A stretch of 59,048 nt of DNA. Origin: a virus. Each line of letters starts with the position of its first letter. Positions within the stretch are counted from its first letter, which is position 1. Location: the IMG/VR virus record IMGVR_UViG_3300036845_000232, positions 1 through 59,048 of that record. One strand, written 5' to 3'. Made by a program: the position numbers and the translations under genes. Under the pieces are notes generated by a model. It was given only the letters and a program-made list of their open reading frames with translations, ran no database searches and was not told the DNA's origin. Shown here piece by piece: positions 6,867 through 13,909 of the stretch.

Positions 6867-6992
6867 TCATTTGCATCGCGCGCTTTGTTCGAGCGAGCAG
6901 TGAGGCGACTGCCAGATCACGTAAGCCGCGTTGATGGTGGTGTAGGTCGCGAGCGCGACGAGCAGAGCGGCGAAGAGGCGGGAGAGGATCAT
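6867..6992 (-). CDS. Small single-pass membrane peptide, 41 aa
   Basis: MILSRLFAALLVALATYTT begins a hydrophobic helix of about 20 residues followed by a short polar tail with two cysteines. The start overlaps the upstream stop as ATGA. Such early membrane peptides may act in membrane-based exclusion, but nothing in the sequence proves this. Confidence 0.5.
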   Translation of the reverse strand: MILSRLFAALLVALATYTTINAAYVIWQSPHCSLEQSARCK

Positions 6993-7387
6993 GCGGCCGC
7001 TCCGTAGTAGCGCGAGCGCGGCTCGTTGCCGTCCTGGTCGTTGTCCCATGCGTTGAGGACGGCCGTCGCCGTGTCGGACGGCAGAAACTCGAGCAGCGCG
7101 TCGGTGGCGAGGCCGTCGCCGTTCCACATGAGGTCATAGGCGCGCTGCGCCATCGCTTCGCGCAGGCGGTCGGCGGCGTCGCAGCTCGGGAGCATGTTGA
7201 ACAGCGTGCGCTGGCGATCGATCCGGCGTTCCTCCACGGCGTCGTGGGTGCGGCCATCCGCCTGGCGCGCCTCCAGCTCCTGCGCCTGCTGGCGCAACGT
7301 CTCGACGAGCTTCGCCGGCGCGCTGGTTTCCTCCAGGCGCATCGCCCAGACCCGCAGCATGTGGATCTGGCTGCGGTTGCGCGTCAC
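6989..7387 (-). CDS. Hypothetical helical protein, 132 aa
   Basis: The start is GTG 7387, overlapping the upstream stop as GTGA. The protein is almost entirely helical and highly charged, with a coiled-coil-like segment at residues 15-55. No family is recognised. Confidence 0.65.
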   Translation of the reverse strand: MTRNRSQIHMLRVWAMRLEETSAPAKLVETLRQQAQELEARQADGRTHDAVEERRIDRQRTLFNMLPSCDAADRLREAMAQRAYDLMWNGDGLATDALLEFLPSDTATAVLNAWDNDQDGNEPRSRYYGAAA

Positions 7388-7764
7388 CGCCCGCCCCCAT
7401 GCGCCACCCGTAACCGCTCCAGGAGCTTGTCATTCCCGACGGTGATCCCGCCTGCTTCTGACGCGCAGCCAGGATCGTCCTCGGGGAGGGTGGTGAGGTG
7501 GGCGGATCGGCTGTGCCGGCGAGCGCGAACGGGCGCGGAACGCGCCGAGTGGTCGCCGATGCCAGCTATGTCCGTTTTTGTGTCCGTCGCGGACGTATTT
7601 CGCTGCCGAATCGGTCTATCGGCAGCAGCGCCGGTTGACGGCGCGCCGTTGAATTCGTACGGCTTTTCCTGCCGGAGAGGTGGCCGAGTGGCTGAAGGCG
7701 GCGGTTTGCTAAACCGACGCTGTTCTCCCGAGGAAATCATCACTTTCTCTAGCCCCCACAACAT
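7384..7764 (-). CDS. Possible ORF across the attP region
   Basis: The stop at 7384 forms a GTGA overlap with the next gene, so at least the 3' end (ending LERLRVAHGGGR) may be translated. The 5' part runs antisense through the tRNA-Ser fragment, and no start has a good ribosome site (ATG 7764 or 7737 are candidates). If real, integration would cut it. The middle is Arg- and Ser-rich and could be a shadow. Weak call. Confidence 0.3.
   Translation of the reverse strand: MLWGLEKVMISSGEQRRFSKPPPSATRPPLRQEKPYEFNGAPSTGAAADRPIRQRNTSATDTKTDIAGIGDHSARSAPVRARRHSRSAHLTTLPEDDPGCASEAGGITVGNDKLLERLRVAHGGGR
7674..7717 (+). other. Candidate attP core: 5' half of a tRNA-Ser(GCU) gene
   Basis: On the plus strand this stretch reads as the first about 44 bases of a tRNA-Ser: acceptor 5' strand GGAGAGG, D arm GGCCGAGTGGCTGAAGGC and a complete anticodon arm with GCT between TTT-like and AAA-like flanks. 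Similarity stops just after the anticodon stem, so it is not a full tRNA. It lies directly downstream of the integrase gene, the usual place for attP. Integration would rebuild tRNA-Ser with a phage 5' half. Confidence 0.75.
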
Positions 7765-7772
7765 GTTGTGAC

Positions 7773-8870
7773 CTATTTCGCGGCCGAGGGAATCGGCTGC
7801 TGTGTCCACATTTGTGTCCCCTGGTGCTGCGATTGGCGCGCCTCTTCGGCGGTCAGGAATTTCAGATAGATCTCGGTCGTCGTGATGCTCTTGTGGCCGA
7901 GCCGCTGCTGTAGGTCGTAGAGACCGAGGCCGGCGCGCAGCCATTCGACGGCGTGCAGATGGCGCAGGTCGTGGAAGCGGAACGGCCGAAATTCCGGCTC
8001 GCGCCCTTCCTCCTTCGCGGCCTTCGCCTCGGTCGCTGCCACGTCGCGCACGATCGCGGCGAACCGGCTGGACAGGTTGCGATAGGGTTCGCCCTCGTCA
8101 TGCCAAAACAGCCATGGCGACTTGGCGTAGGTTGGCAGGCCCCGCAGAAGCTCGTAGGCGCCCCCGTAGTCCAGGCCAATGACCCGCAGCTTGTTGCCCT
8201 TGCCGATCACGGTTAGCTCGTGGCGCTCGTGGTTGATGGCCGCGCGCGTCGCGGTGACAAGCTCCTCAAGCCGGCATCCGGTGAGCCGGGCCGCGCGGAT
8301 AAGGGCTGCCATGAGGCCGGGGGCGCGCCGGATGACGCGATCGACGTAGGTGGTCTCGGGCAGCACGATAGGATCGCGCCGCTCCTTGAGCAGCCGCAGG
8401 CGCTCTAGGGCCGGATTATCGCGGCGCCAGTTCTGGGTTTGGCAGTAGGTCAGGACCGAAGCCACAGCCCCGAGGTCGCGCCGGAGCGTCGCCGTGGTGA
8501 CGTCGGCCTTGCGCCGGCCGTTCACCAGGTCGACCACCAGGGCCGCATCCACTTCGTCCTGGTAGCGCCCACGCAGCCACGGCTCGCATTGCTTCAGGGA
8601 GACCGCATAGCGCTTCGCCGCGTTCAGGCCGATGCCGCGGTCAGGGATGTGGTGCTCGATCCAACCGGTCACCGCATCCTCCCAGGTGACGCGGCCCGTG
8701 CCGTTGGCGAGTTCGAGGTTGCGCTTGCGGTCGGCCTCGACCCGCTGTGCAGCAACTTCGACATCATCTGTTCGTAGCGACCATCGCTCCTTCTTGCCGC
8801 GGATCGTCTGTCGGCCCCAGAGGACCGAACCGACCCAGAAGCAATGCGGCGGGGCTTTTCGCTTGCGCAT
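7773..8870 (-). CDS. int: Tyrosine-family site-specific integrase, 365 aa
   Basis: The C-terminal catalytic domain shows the first Arg in LTGCRLEEL, the HxxR box as FHDLRHLHA, GHKS, and the nucleophilic Tyr in TTEIYLKFL. The N-terminal region (about residues 60-150) fits a core-binding SAM-like domain. Usual phage integrase length. It recombines attP with a host tRNA-Ser attB; the tRNA-like core lies 56 bases beyond its stop. Start 8870 has GAGG upstream and overlaps the excisionase-like gene. Confidence 0.93.
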   Translation of the reverse strand: MRKRKAPPHCFWVGSVLWGRQTIRGKKERWSLRTDDVEVAAQRVEADRKRNLELANGTGRVTWEDAVTGWIEHHIPDRGIGLNAAKRYAVSLKQCEPWLRGRYQDEVDAALVVDLVNGRRKADVTTATLRRDLGAVASVLTYCQTQNWRRDNPALERLRLLKERRDPIVLPETTYVDRVIRRAPGLMAALIRAARLTGCRLEELVTATRAAINHERHELTVIGKGNKLRVIGLDYGGAYELLRGLPTYAKSPWLFWHDEGEPYRNLSSRFAAIVRDVAATEAKAAKEEGREPEFRPFRFHDLRHLHAVEWLRAGLGLYDLQQRLGHKSITTTEIYLKFLTAEEARQSQHQGTQMWTQQPIPSAAK

Positions 8871-9064
8871 GGCGTCGCATCCTCGATTCGCTTCACCCAG
8901 GCGCGCAGCTTGGCCTCATCAAACGTCCATCGGCCGAGCACCTTCCCGGCGCCGGGGACCTTCCCGGCGATCGCGGCGGCCCGTAGCGCGCGCGCCCTGG
9001 CGCCCGTGATGGCGCACGCGGCCGCCATCGTAATGCGCTCAGGCTGGAGCGATGGGGCTGTCAC
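8669..9064 (-). CDS. Excisionase-like DNA-binding protein, up to 131 aa
   Basis: The start is GTG 9064, overlapping the HNH gene stop as GTGA. Residues 13-62 (ITMAAACAITGARAR to LRAWVKRIED) look like a winged helix-turn-helix of the MerR/excisionase superfamily. Its place immediately before int fits a recombination directionality factor. The frame runs about 200 bases into int, where it turns Arg/Ser-rich, so the functional part is probably the first 70 residues. Assignment is by context and fold only. Confidence 0.55.
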   Translation of the reverse strand: MTAPSLQPERITMAAACAITGARARALRAAAIAGKVPGAGKVLGRWTFDEAKLRAWVKRIEDATPCASEKPRRIASGSVRSSGADRRSAARRSDGRYEQMMSKLLHSGSRPTASATSNSPTARAASPGRMR

Positions 9065-9447
9065 CGCCACTTCTCCACAGTTCCGTCGAACCGCTTGCGG
9101 ATCCCGCTCGCGCGCGTGCCGGGCAGGGGCCGACCCCTCGCCTTGCGGATGCCGGCATGCTTGCGCGCCATCTTGTAGGTCTTCGACTTGATCGCGACGT
9201 CGCGCGCCGTCTTCGCCGGATGGTGCTCGGCGAGGAACGGCCGCAGGTTCGACTCTCTGCGCTCGCCGCCGTTGATGATGGCGATCTCGTCCTCGGCGTC
9301 CCAGCGCTCGCCGGCGAGGATTTTCCGCCCGCAGCCGCATTGGCAGCACTCGTCATAGCGCTTGAAGATGCGGAGGCGGACGCGATCGGGGATGTCGCTG
9401 TCGGGACGCTTGCCGATCCATTCGGGGAGGGCGCGGGTGCCGGTCAT
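9061..9447 (-). CDS. HNH-type nuclease-like protein, 128 aa
   Basis: CCQCGCGRKI is followed by WDAEDEIAIINGGERRESNLRPFLAEHHPAKT, which aligns with the HNH beta-beta-alpha metal fold: Asn in SNL and His in EHH are kept, but the expected DH pair is DE. The first His is thus missing, so nuclease activity is uncertain. The C-terminus is strongly basic. It sits in the recombination block and overlaps neighbours by 4 bases each side. Confidence 0.75.
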   Translation of the reverse strand: MTGTRALPEWIGKRPDSDIPDRVRLRIFKRYDECCQCGCGRKILAGERWDAEDEIAIINGGERRESNLRPFLAEHHPAKTARDVAIKSKTYKMARKHAGIRKARGRPLPGTRASGIRKRFDGTVEKWR

Positions 9448-9953
9448 GCGGGCTCTTTCTCCCGCTTGCGATGTGCGCGCCGTCTGCGCGTGGTCGGCGC
9501 GGTCGGCGGAGACGCCACGCCCACCGGCCGCTGGGTCGCCTCCACCTCGTCCATCAGTGAGAGCGGATCGACGCCGAGCACCTTGCCGAGCACGAACAGC
9601 GCGCGATCCTTGAACCGTCGGAATGGGTCCTCGGGCAGGGAGGCGAAATTGATGCTGCGCGCGACCAACGACACCTCGCCGGTGAGGATGTTCACCCGCT
9701 TGGTGACGTGGCCGCACGCGATCTTGAGGTCGTCGAGCAATTCCTCTTCGCTGGCCCATCGGTCGGTGTTGTCGACCACCTTGCGCAGGAGCGCGAAGAA
9801 CCAGCGGTGATGCTGCGGCGAGCGCGCGCGCCGAACGGACACGAGGATTTCGCGTCCGCTCGGGATGCCATCGAGAAATTCTTCGGCCGCGAAGTCGGCA
9901 GGCACGAGCGAATTCCCCTTTTTGATGAAGCAACGCGCGTCGAGGTCCGTCAC
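9444..9953 (-). CDS. DUF1367-family protein, 169 aa
   Basis: The sequence SLVPADF, then a beta-rich segment, HHRWFFALLRKVVD, and SINFASLPEDPF closely follow the DUF1367 pattern found beside phage recombination genes. GTG 9953 overlaps the RecT-like stop as GTGA. The C-terminal 30 residues are basic. Role unknown; by context it works with RecT and the exonuclease in phage recombination or replication. Confidence 0.75.
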   Translation of the reverse strand: MTDLDARCFIKKGNSLVPADFAAEEFLDGIPSGREILVSVRRARSPQHHRWFFALLRKVVDNTDRWASEEELLDDLKIACGHVTKRVNILTGEVSLVARSINFASLPEDPFRRFKDRALFVLGKVLGVDPLSLMDEVEATQRPVGVASPPTAPTTRRRRAHRKREKEPA

Positions 9954-10978
9954 GAGTTCATGATCTCCGAGCGTCGCCGCGCGAATAGCGAGGACAAGTC
10001 CTCCAGGTCGGACGGCATGATCTGTTCGGCGTCGATGTTGGGCTGCACGCTGGTTGCCCAAAGCTGCTCCACCGCGTCGATTGTCGTGGCGAACCCAAGA
10101 TGCTCGATGATCCATTCACGGAAGGTTTCCGGCTCATCGGCCGGCGGCGCGGCGCGGCGGAGGAAGCCCGGAATTTCCGTGTCGGCATCAGAAGGCTTGG
10201 GCCGCGGGCCGCGCGCGAGCGGAGGCAGAGGGCGCCCGCCGGTGGTAGGGGCGGCCTCTGGCGCGTTCCGCTGCGGCGCCGCGTCGCCCGCCTCGGTGGG
10301 TTCGGGTGGCCTGCGCGCCGGGACCGTAGGCGGCAATTCTGGCGAGGCCTGCGCCCGCACCACCGGGCGCGGCGTCACGTCCTTCATGGGCCGGTCGTCT
10401 TCCAGCCCTTCGAGCTCTTCGGCGATGTAGAGGCCACCGAGCACGTCGGCGAAGAGGTCGCGCAGCGTGAAGGCGCGAGCGCGCATCTGCAGCATGCGCT
10501 TGGGATACTGCTGCCATGGGCCGGTCTTGCCCCAGAGCGATGCCTTCTTCGCGTCCGCGACCGAGAACGTGCGCTCGATCGGGTCCTTCTCGCCCTTGCG
10601 CTTGGCGCGGCACGTCGCGACCATGTTGTCGCCATCGCCGATCACCATTTCCTGGACGTACTCGCAGAGGCCGGAGGCGCGCACGAGGCCGATTGCGGCA
10701 TCCCCCCAGATCGACGGGCGCCCGTTGATGACCGCAATACGCTGCAACGCCATCAGCGGCGTGAGGCCGACCTCGAGCCCGTGCATGATCGCGACCGTGA
10801 TCGTCTCGGGCTTCTGCATGTCCTTCGGCGCGATGCCTGACTTGGCGACGATCTGCGCGAAGCGCCAGACCTGATCCATGTCGGTCGGCACGATGGGCTT
10901 GGGCCGCGCGCCCGCGGTCAGCGGGGCTTTCGGCTCGACGACGGCCACCGCCGTCGAAACTGTGGCACGCTCGTTCAT
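9950..10978 (-). CDS. RecT-like single-strand annealing protein, 342 aa
   Basis: The N-terminal 190 residues fit the RecT/Bet family: GIAPKDMQKPETITVAIMHGLEVGLTPLMALQRIAVINGRPSIWGDA, later WQQYPKRMLQMRARAFTLRDLFAD. Such proteins coat and anneal single strands. The C-terminal 130 residues are Pro/Ala-rich and variable. ATG 10978 is preferred because GGAG lies nine bases upstream; ATG 10993 is possible. It is downstream of a PD-(D/E)XK exonuclease, giving a Red-like pair. Confidence 0.85.
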   Translation of the reverse strand: MNERATVSTAVAVVEPKAPLTAGARPKPIVPTDMDQVWRFAQIVAKSGIAPKDMQKPETITVAIMHGLEVGLTPLMALQRIAVINGRPSIWGDAAIGLVRASGLCEYVQEMVIGDGDNMVATCRAKRKGEKDPIERTFSVADAKKASLWGKTGPWQQYPKRMLQMRARAFTLRDLFADVLGGLYIAEELEGLEDDRPMKDVTPRPVVRAQASPELPPTVPARRPPEPTEAGDAAPQRNAPEAAPTTGGRPLPPLARGPRPKPSDADTEIPGFLRRAAPPADEPETFREWIIEHLGFATTIDAVEQLWATSVQPNIDAEQIMPSDLEDLSSLFARRRSEIMNS

Positions 10979-11001
10979 TGTCTCGTTCTCCATGGTTACG
11001 C

Positions 11002-11655
11002 TCACTTCACACGCCGTTCGCAGTCCTTCACCAAGTCGAACAGCTCGCGCATTTTGAGGAATGCGACGGCTTCGCGTTCGAGCTTGGGATAGTGATGGTG
11101 GCCGAAATCGCCCTCTTCCTTGGCGAAGCGGCAGAGGTGAAAGCCGCCGATCAGCGGATGATCGGGGTAGGCTTCCTCCCACAGCAGCCGGTAGGCGGCG
11201 AGCTGCAGGGTGTAGTCGACGTAAACCGAATTCGAGGTTTTCCAGTCGACCAGGATCAGCTCGTTGCCGACGGCGCCGATCGCGTCGAGCCGACCGCCGA
11301 ACTTGTATTTCTCGGAGACGATCGCGACTTCGGTGTGCCGCACTTCGAGCTTGGTCATCGCCTCCCATTTGAGATAGGAGGCGTAAGCCTGCCGCGCCTT
11401 CTCGACGACGTCGGCCGGGCCGGACAGCGCGGGCTCCGGCTCACCGCGCAGATGCGCCTCGACCAATTCGTGCGCCATGGTGCCGGCGGTCGCGGCTGGC
11501 GTGCGCGCTTGGTCGAGGGTGAGCCCGTCGAGCCCCGCCTTGTTCGCCCAGTAGAGCAGGCCGCCGGAATCCTTGAACCTGCCGATGATGGTGGTGACGC
11601 TCGGCACCTTGGCGCCGGAAGCGTCCTGATAAGTCGGATACTTGGCCTTCGCCAT
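11002..11655 (-). CDS. PD-(D/E)XK exonuclease, RecB/Cas4-like, 217 aa
   Basis: GTMAHELVEAHL supplies the upstream His/Glu motif; FGGRLDAIGAVGNELILVDWKTS has the Asp and the D-x-K active centre; TLQLAAYRLLW is the QxxxY motif. This arrangement is typical of phage exonucleases that resect DNA ends for RecT. ATG 11655 has GGGAG upstream; longer frames overlap the preceding gene. Confidence 0.85.
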   Translation of the reverse strand: MAKAKYPTYQDASGAKVPSVTTIIGRFKDSGGLLYWANKAGLDGLTLDQARTPAATAGTMAHELVEAHLRGEPEPALSGPADVVEKARQAYASYLKWEAMTKLEVRHTEVAIVSEKYKFGGRLDAIGAVGNELILVDWKTSNSVYVDYTLQLAAYRLLWEEAYPDHPLIGGFHLCRFAKEEGDFGHHHYPKLEREAVAFLKMRELFDLVKDCERRVK

Positions 11656-11660
11656 GGTGG

Positions 11661-11876
11661 TCACTCCCGCTCGACTACGGCCGCCGTCGAAGCATGCTCG
11701 TTGATGTCCGCCGCGGCCGCGGCGGCTAAGGCTTGCGATGCGAACGGGAGCGCCCGGCGCTTGACGGGCGTCCACGCGAAGTGGTTCTCCGGCGTGCGGC
11801 GCAGCCAGCACTTGGTGCCGCCGAAGGTGCGGGCGACGAAGAAGTCGGGCTCGAGCTTTTCGGCAGGGGCGCCCAT
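11661..11876 (-). CDS. Hypothetical protein, 71 aa
   Basis: The N-terminal 45 residues contain FFVARTFGGTKCWLRR followed by a helical alanine-rich tail. It is packed between the XRE regulator (one-base gap) and the exonuclease (five-base gap). No family is recognised. Confidence 0.6.
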   Translation of the reverse strand: MGAPAEKLEPDFFVARTFGGTKCWLRRTPENHFAWTPVKRRALPFASQALAAAAAADINEHASTAAVVERE

Positions 11877-11877
11877 G

Positions 11878-12276
11878 TCAGGCCGCTCGCCTCACCGGCT
11901 TTGCCGCCGGCGCCATGCTCTCGACGAGGTGCAGCACCGCGAGGCGCTGCTTGTCGTCGTCGAGCGCTGCGAACGCCTGCGCCACACGCAGCGTGTGCGG
12001 GTCGGTAAGCAGGGTGCGCGGTGAGGACACCGGCAACGCCTTGCCGGGCTGCGCGCCCTCGAATAGCTGCTCGATCGCGACCCCGAGCGCCTCCGCGACC
12101 TGGAACATGCGCGAGCCGCCGACCCGGTTGGTGCCCTTCTCGTACTTCTGCACCTGCTGGAAGGTGACGCCCAGCGACGTCGCGAGTTCGCTCTGCGACA
12201 TGCCGCGCTGCAGCCGGATGATGCGGATGTTCTGGCCGACGGTGATGTCGACGGGCTTGGGGGATTTCTTCGGCAT
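11878..12276 (-). CDS. XRE-family transcriptional regulator, 132 aa
   Basis: Residues 12-66 form a classical five-helix HTH: NIRIIRLQRGMSQSELA, then SLGVTFQQVQKYEKG and an SxxRMFQVAEALG closing part. The style (VTFQQVQKYEKGTNRVG) matches a large Rhizobiales XRE family. The C-terminal helix region may dimerise. It belongs to the PL operon, not the immunity switch, so it may be a delayed regulator. Confidence 0.85.
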   Translation of the reverse strand: MPKKSPKPVDITVGQNIRIIRLQRGMSQSELATSLGVTFQQVQKYEKGTNRVGGSRMFQVAEALGVAIEQLFEGAQPGKALPVSSPRTLLTDPHTLRVAQAFAALDDDKQRLAVLHLVESMAPAAKPVRRAA

Positions 12277-12278
12277 GG

Positions 12279-12611
12279 TTACGCTCCTGAGGTTCGCTCG
12301 GACGTGACGATTTTTGCGAGGCGCCCCGACCGCATCGGCACGTCGGGCGCCGCCGCTTCGAGTTTTCGCCGGAGGTCGGCCGTCGCCGCGCCAAGAATGC
12401 TGGCGTGCGCCTCAGGCGCGAACCCCACCCCGTCATCCGGAAAGCTGGCTTGGAGGTTGCGGATCGCGGCGCTCTCGGTGTCGCCGTAGCCGCGGGCGCC
12501 GTGGTGCTCGTCACCGGCCCGGTACGCGACCCACAGGTCGACGCCGCGGCGGCGGGTGATGATGGAGGGGCGGGGTGCCCAGATATCGAGAGCCTGCGCC
12601 ATCATCGTCAC
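12279..12611 (-). CDS. Hypothetical protein, 110 aa
   Basis: The start is GTG 12611 in a GTGA overlap. Mixed alpha/beta: a strand-rich N-terminus around GVDLWVAYRAGD, then ESAAIRNLQASFPD like small phage proteins of unknown role. No motif is recognised. Confidence 0.6.
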   Translation of the reverse strand: MTMMAQALDIWAPRPSIITRRRGVDLWVAYRAGDEHHGARGYGDTESAAIRNLQASFPDDGVGFAPEAHASILGAATADLRRKLEAAAPDVPMRSGRLAKIVTSERTSGA

Positions 12612-12880
12612 TCCGCCGCCCGCTTCGTCGCCAGACGAAACTCATCCTCCCGGCAGGCATCGAGGGTGAGCCGGCCGCGACGCGCCCGGCCTTCCGCGAT
12701 GATCCGTGCCGTCTCTTCCTCCAGCCCCTTGCGCGCGTTCGGCAGCGCCTTCGCCAGCCGGTCGAGATAGGCCGCCCGCGATGCCGCAAGCTCGGCCTCG
12801 GTCAGGGCCGGGGCCGGGGTCATCGGATTGAACCGGGCGGAGGTCGGGAAGCGGGAGATGTTGTCGGAGGGGAAGGGCAT
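12608..12880 (-). CDS. First gene of the PL operon, hypothetical, 90 aa
   Basis: The protein is helical and charged (RAAYLDRLAKALPNARKG) with a basic segment in the middle. ATG 12880 has GAGG upstream; an internal ATG at 12823 lacks a site. It is the first gene after the operator-promoter at 12918-12969 and so should be the first product of leftward early transcription. Function unknown. Confidence 0.65.
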   Translation of the reverse strand: MPFPSDNISRFPTSARFNPMTPAPALTEAELAASRAAYLDRLAKALPNARKGLEEETARIIAEGRARRGRLTLDACREDEFRLATKRAAE

Positions 12881-12917
12881 GGGGGTCGCGCCTCGGTGGT
12901 GTTTCGATCCGAGGGCG

Positions 12918-12946
12918 ACCTTACGCTAGATGCAAAAAGCTGTAAA
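12918..12946 (-). promoter_or_regulatory. Leftward early promoter PL
   Basis: On the minus strand -35 TTTACA (12946-12941) is followed about 17 bases later by a GTAAGG-like -10. The run from the -35 through TAAGGTCGCC matches the PR region base for base at most positions, so the two are a duplicated cassette. The operator at 12921-12936 covers the -10 region. Confidence 0.55.
12921..12936. promoter_or_regulatory. Operator-like site OL1
   Basis: TTACGCTAGATGCAAA is an imperfect copy of the palindrome TTTGCAC(C)TAGTGCAAA seen at four other places around the immunity region. It overlaps the -10 of PL, suitable for repression. Confidence 0.55.
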
Positions 12947-12952
12947 GCGAAA

Positions 12953-12969
12953 TTTGCACTAGATGCAAA
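12953..12969. promoter_or_regulatory. Operator-like site OL2
   Basis: TTTGCACTAGATGCAAA has perfect six-base arms TTTGCA/TGCAAA around five bases. It is the most symmetric member of the operator family and lies just upstream of the PL -35. Confidence 0.65.
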
Positions 12970-13049
12970 GAAAGTGTTTGGATAACCGGCTTCGCACCGT
13001 AAAACGCAAGGAAACTTATGCTGTTAGTCCGAAGGCTCCGCTGGGGAGA

Positions 13050-13466
13050 TCAGTTCGTAGGACGGTAGCCGCGCTGCGCCATGCAAGCCGACATCGTGGC
13101 GTCTTGGGTTCGATGCCGCCGAATCGACGCACCGAGCGCTGCCCCCGCGTCACCAATCCCGAGGTCGCCCACCGCAGGAGGCTGATAAGAAGATGGGGCA
13201 GGCGGCGCCACTGCCGGCCCTGGCCCAACATACACTGGAACCGTAACGTTGTTGGTCACCGTGACCTGTGGCGTCGGAGCCAGCATTGGAACGCCGTTTG
13301 CGGCGTTCAGGGCCATCGCCCGGCAAGTGGCGAAGTCGACTTGGGCTTGCTGCGCGACCGACGGCGTTGAGGCGAGCGGCTGGCCGTCGAAACGCTCCCA
13401 ATCGGCCTGCGTCCCCGCGCATGCAGCAAGGGCAACGAGTCCGGTAAGGATGACCGCGCACCTCAT
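13050..13466 (-). CDS. Prophage-expressed lipoprotein, 138 aa
   Basis: A signal peptide MRCAVILTGLVALAAC ends in a lipobox (LAAC, Cys-16), predicting lipid attachment and export. The mature part has WERFDGQPLA, a Val/Pro-rich central strand region and a closing CMAQRGY motif seen in alphaproteobacterial envelope proteins. GAGGGGG precedes ATG 13466. It lies 11 bases after the cI-like gene on the same strand, so it should be made in lysogens. Candidate superinfection-exclusion or conversion factor, by position only. Confidence 0.75.
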   Translation of the reverse strand: MRCAVILTGLVALAACAGTQADWERFDGQPLASTPSVAQQAQVDFATCRAMALNAANGVPMLAPTPQVTVTNNVTVPVYVGPGPAVAPPAPSSYQPPAVGDLGIGDAGAALGASIRRHRTQDATMSACMAQRGYRPTN

Positions 13467-13477
13467 CGCATCCCCCT

Positions 13478-13804
13478 CTATGAGCTATCGTCCTGCGTCG
13501 CCTTGACAATTCGCATGATGGTGCGGCGCTCGCGCTCGTCGGCGTTTTGCCAGATCGACCAAAGGTCGGGGTCGCTATTCGGGTCGCGCGTCAGCAAGCT
13601 CACGACATCCGTTTGGTAGGTGTGAGCCGCCAATTCGAGGAAATCCTGGGTGTAGGGCGAGATCGCGTTCTCGATTCGCGAGAGCTGCGCTGGCGACATA
13701 TCGAATCGCTCTGCCGCCTTCTCCAAGGTCATCTTCCGGTGCTCGCGCCACTGGCGCAAAAACGTGCGCCGCCGCGGCGTCGATCCTCTAATTCTTCGCG
13801 GCAT
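13478..13804 (-). CDS. CI-like XRE repressor, 108 aa
   Basis: An HTH at about residues 15-65 (FLRQWREHRKMTLEKAAERFDMSPAQLSRIENA) is followed by a helical C-terminal part that may dimerise. There is no LexA/S24 peptidase domain, so induction would not be by RecA self-cleavage. The gene faces away from the Cro-like gene across three operator-like sites, the place of cI. No Shine-Dalgarno is visible; a -10 (TAAATT) ends six bases before the ATG, implying a leaderless message. Confidence 0.8.
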   Translation of the reverse strand: MPRRIRGSTPRRRTFLRQWREHRKMTLEKAAERFDMSPAQLSRIENAISPYTQDFLELAAHTYQTDVVSLLTRDPNSDPDLWSIWQNADERERRTIMRIVKATQDDSS

Positions 13805-13810
13805 TTCAGT

Positions 13811-13816
13811 AATTTA
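13811..13816 (-). promoter_or_regulatory. -10 of a leaderless repressor promoter (PRM-like)
   Basis: On the minus strand TAAATT is placed so that transcription would begin at or next to ATG 13804. It overlaps operator site 13813-13829, so the repressor could control its own gene. This is the arrangement of lambda cI from PRM. Confidence 0.45.
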
Positions 13817-13829
13817 CACCCCATGCAAA
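13813..13829. promoter_or_regulatory. Operator-like site OR3
   Basis: TTTACACCCCATGCAAA matches the operator family except in the centre. It covers the -10 of the leftward repressor promoter. Confidence 0.5.
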
Positions 13830-13839
13830 GAGCTTGTCC

Positions 13840-13856
13840 CCCGCACTAGGCGCAAA
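13840..13856. promoter_or_regulatory. Operator-like site OR2
   Basis: CCCGCACTAGGCGCAAA keeps the GCACTAG core and the right arm GCAAA. It lies between the two divergent promoters and is the weakest match. Confidence 0.4.
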
Positions 13857-13871
13857 TTCACTGCGCGGCCG

Positions 13872-13899
13872 TTGACGGCTGCTTTGCACCTAGTGTAAG
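13872..13899 (+). promoter_or_regulatory. Rightward early promoter PR
   Basis: -35 TTGACG (13872-13877), 16-base spacer, -10 TGTAAG (13894-13899). The following GTCGCC also occurs after the PL -10. Transcription would start about four bases before ATG 13910, so the Cro-like message has almost no leader. Confidence 0.55.
13883..13899. promoter_or_regulatory. Operator-like site OR1
   Basis: TTTGCACCTAGTGTAAG is a near-palindrome lying across the spacer and -10 of PR, well placed for repression of rightward transcription. Confidence 0.6.
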
Positions 13900-13909
13900 G
13901 TCGCCTTGC

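Noticed and set aside
7674-7760. A complete tRNA-Ser gene
   Set aside because: The match ends after the anticodon stem; no variable arm, T arm or 3' acceptor strand follows.
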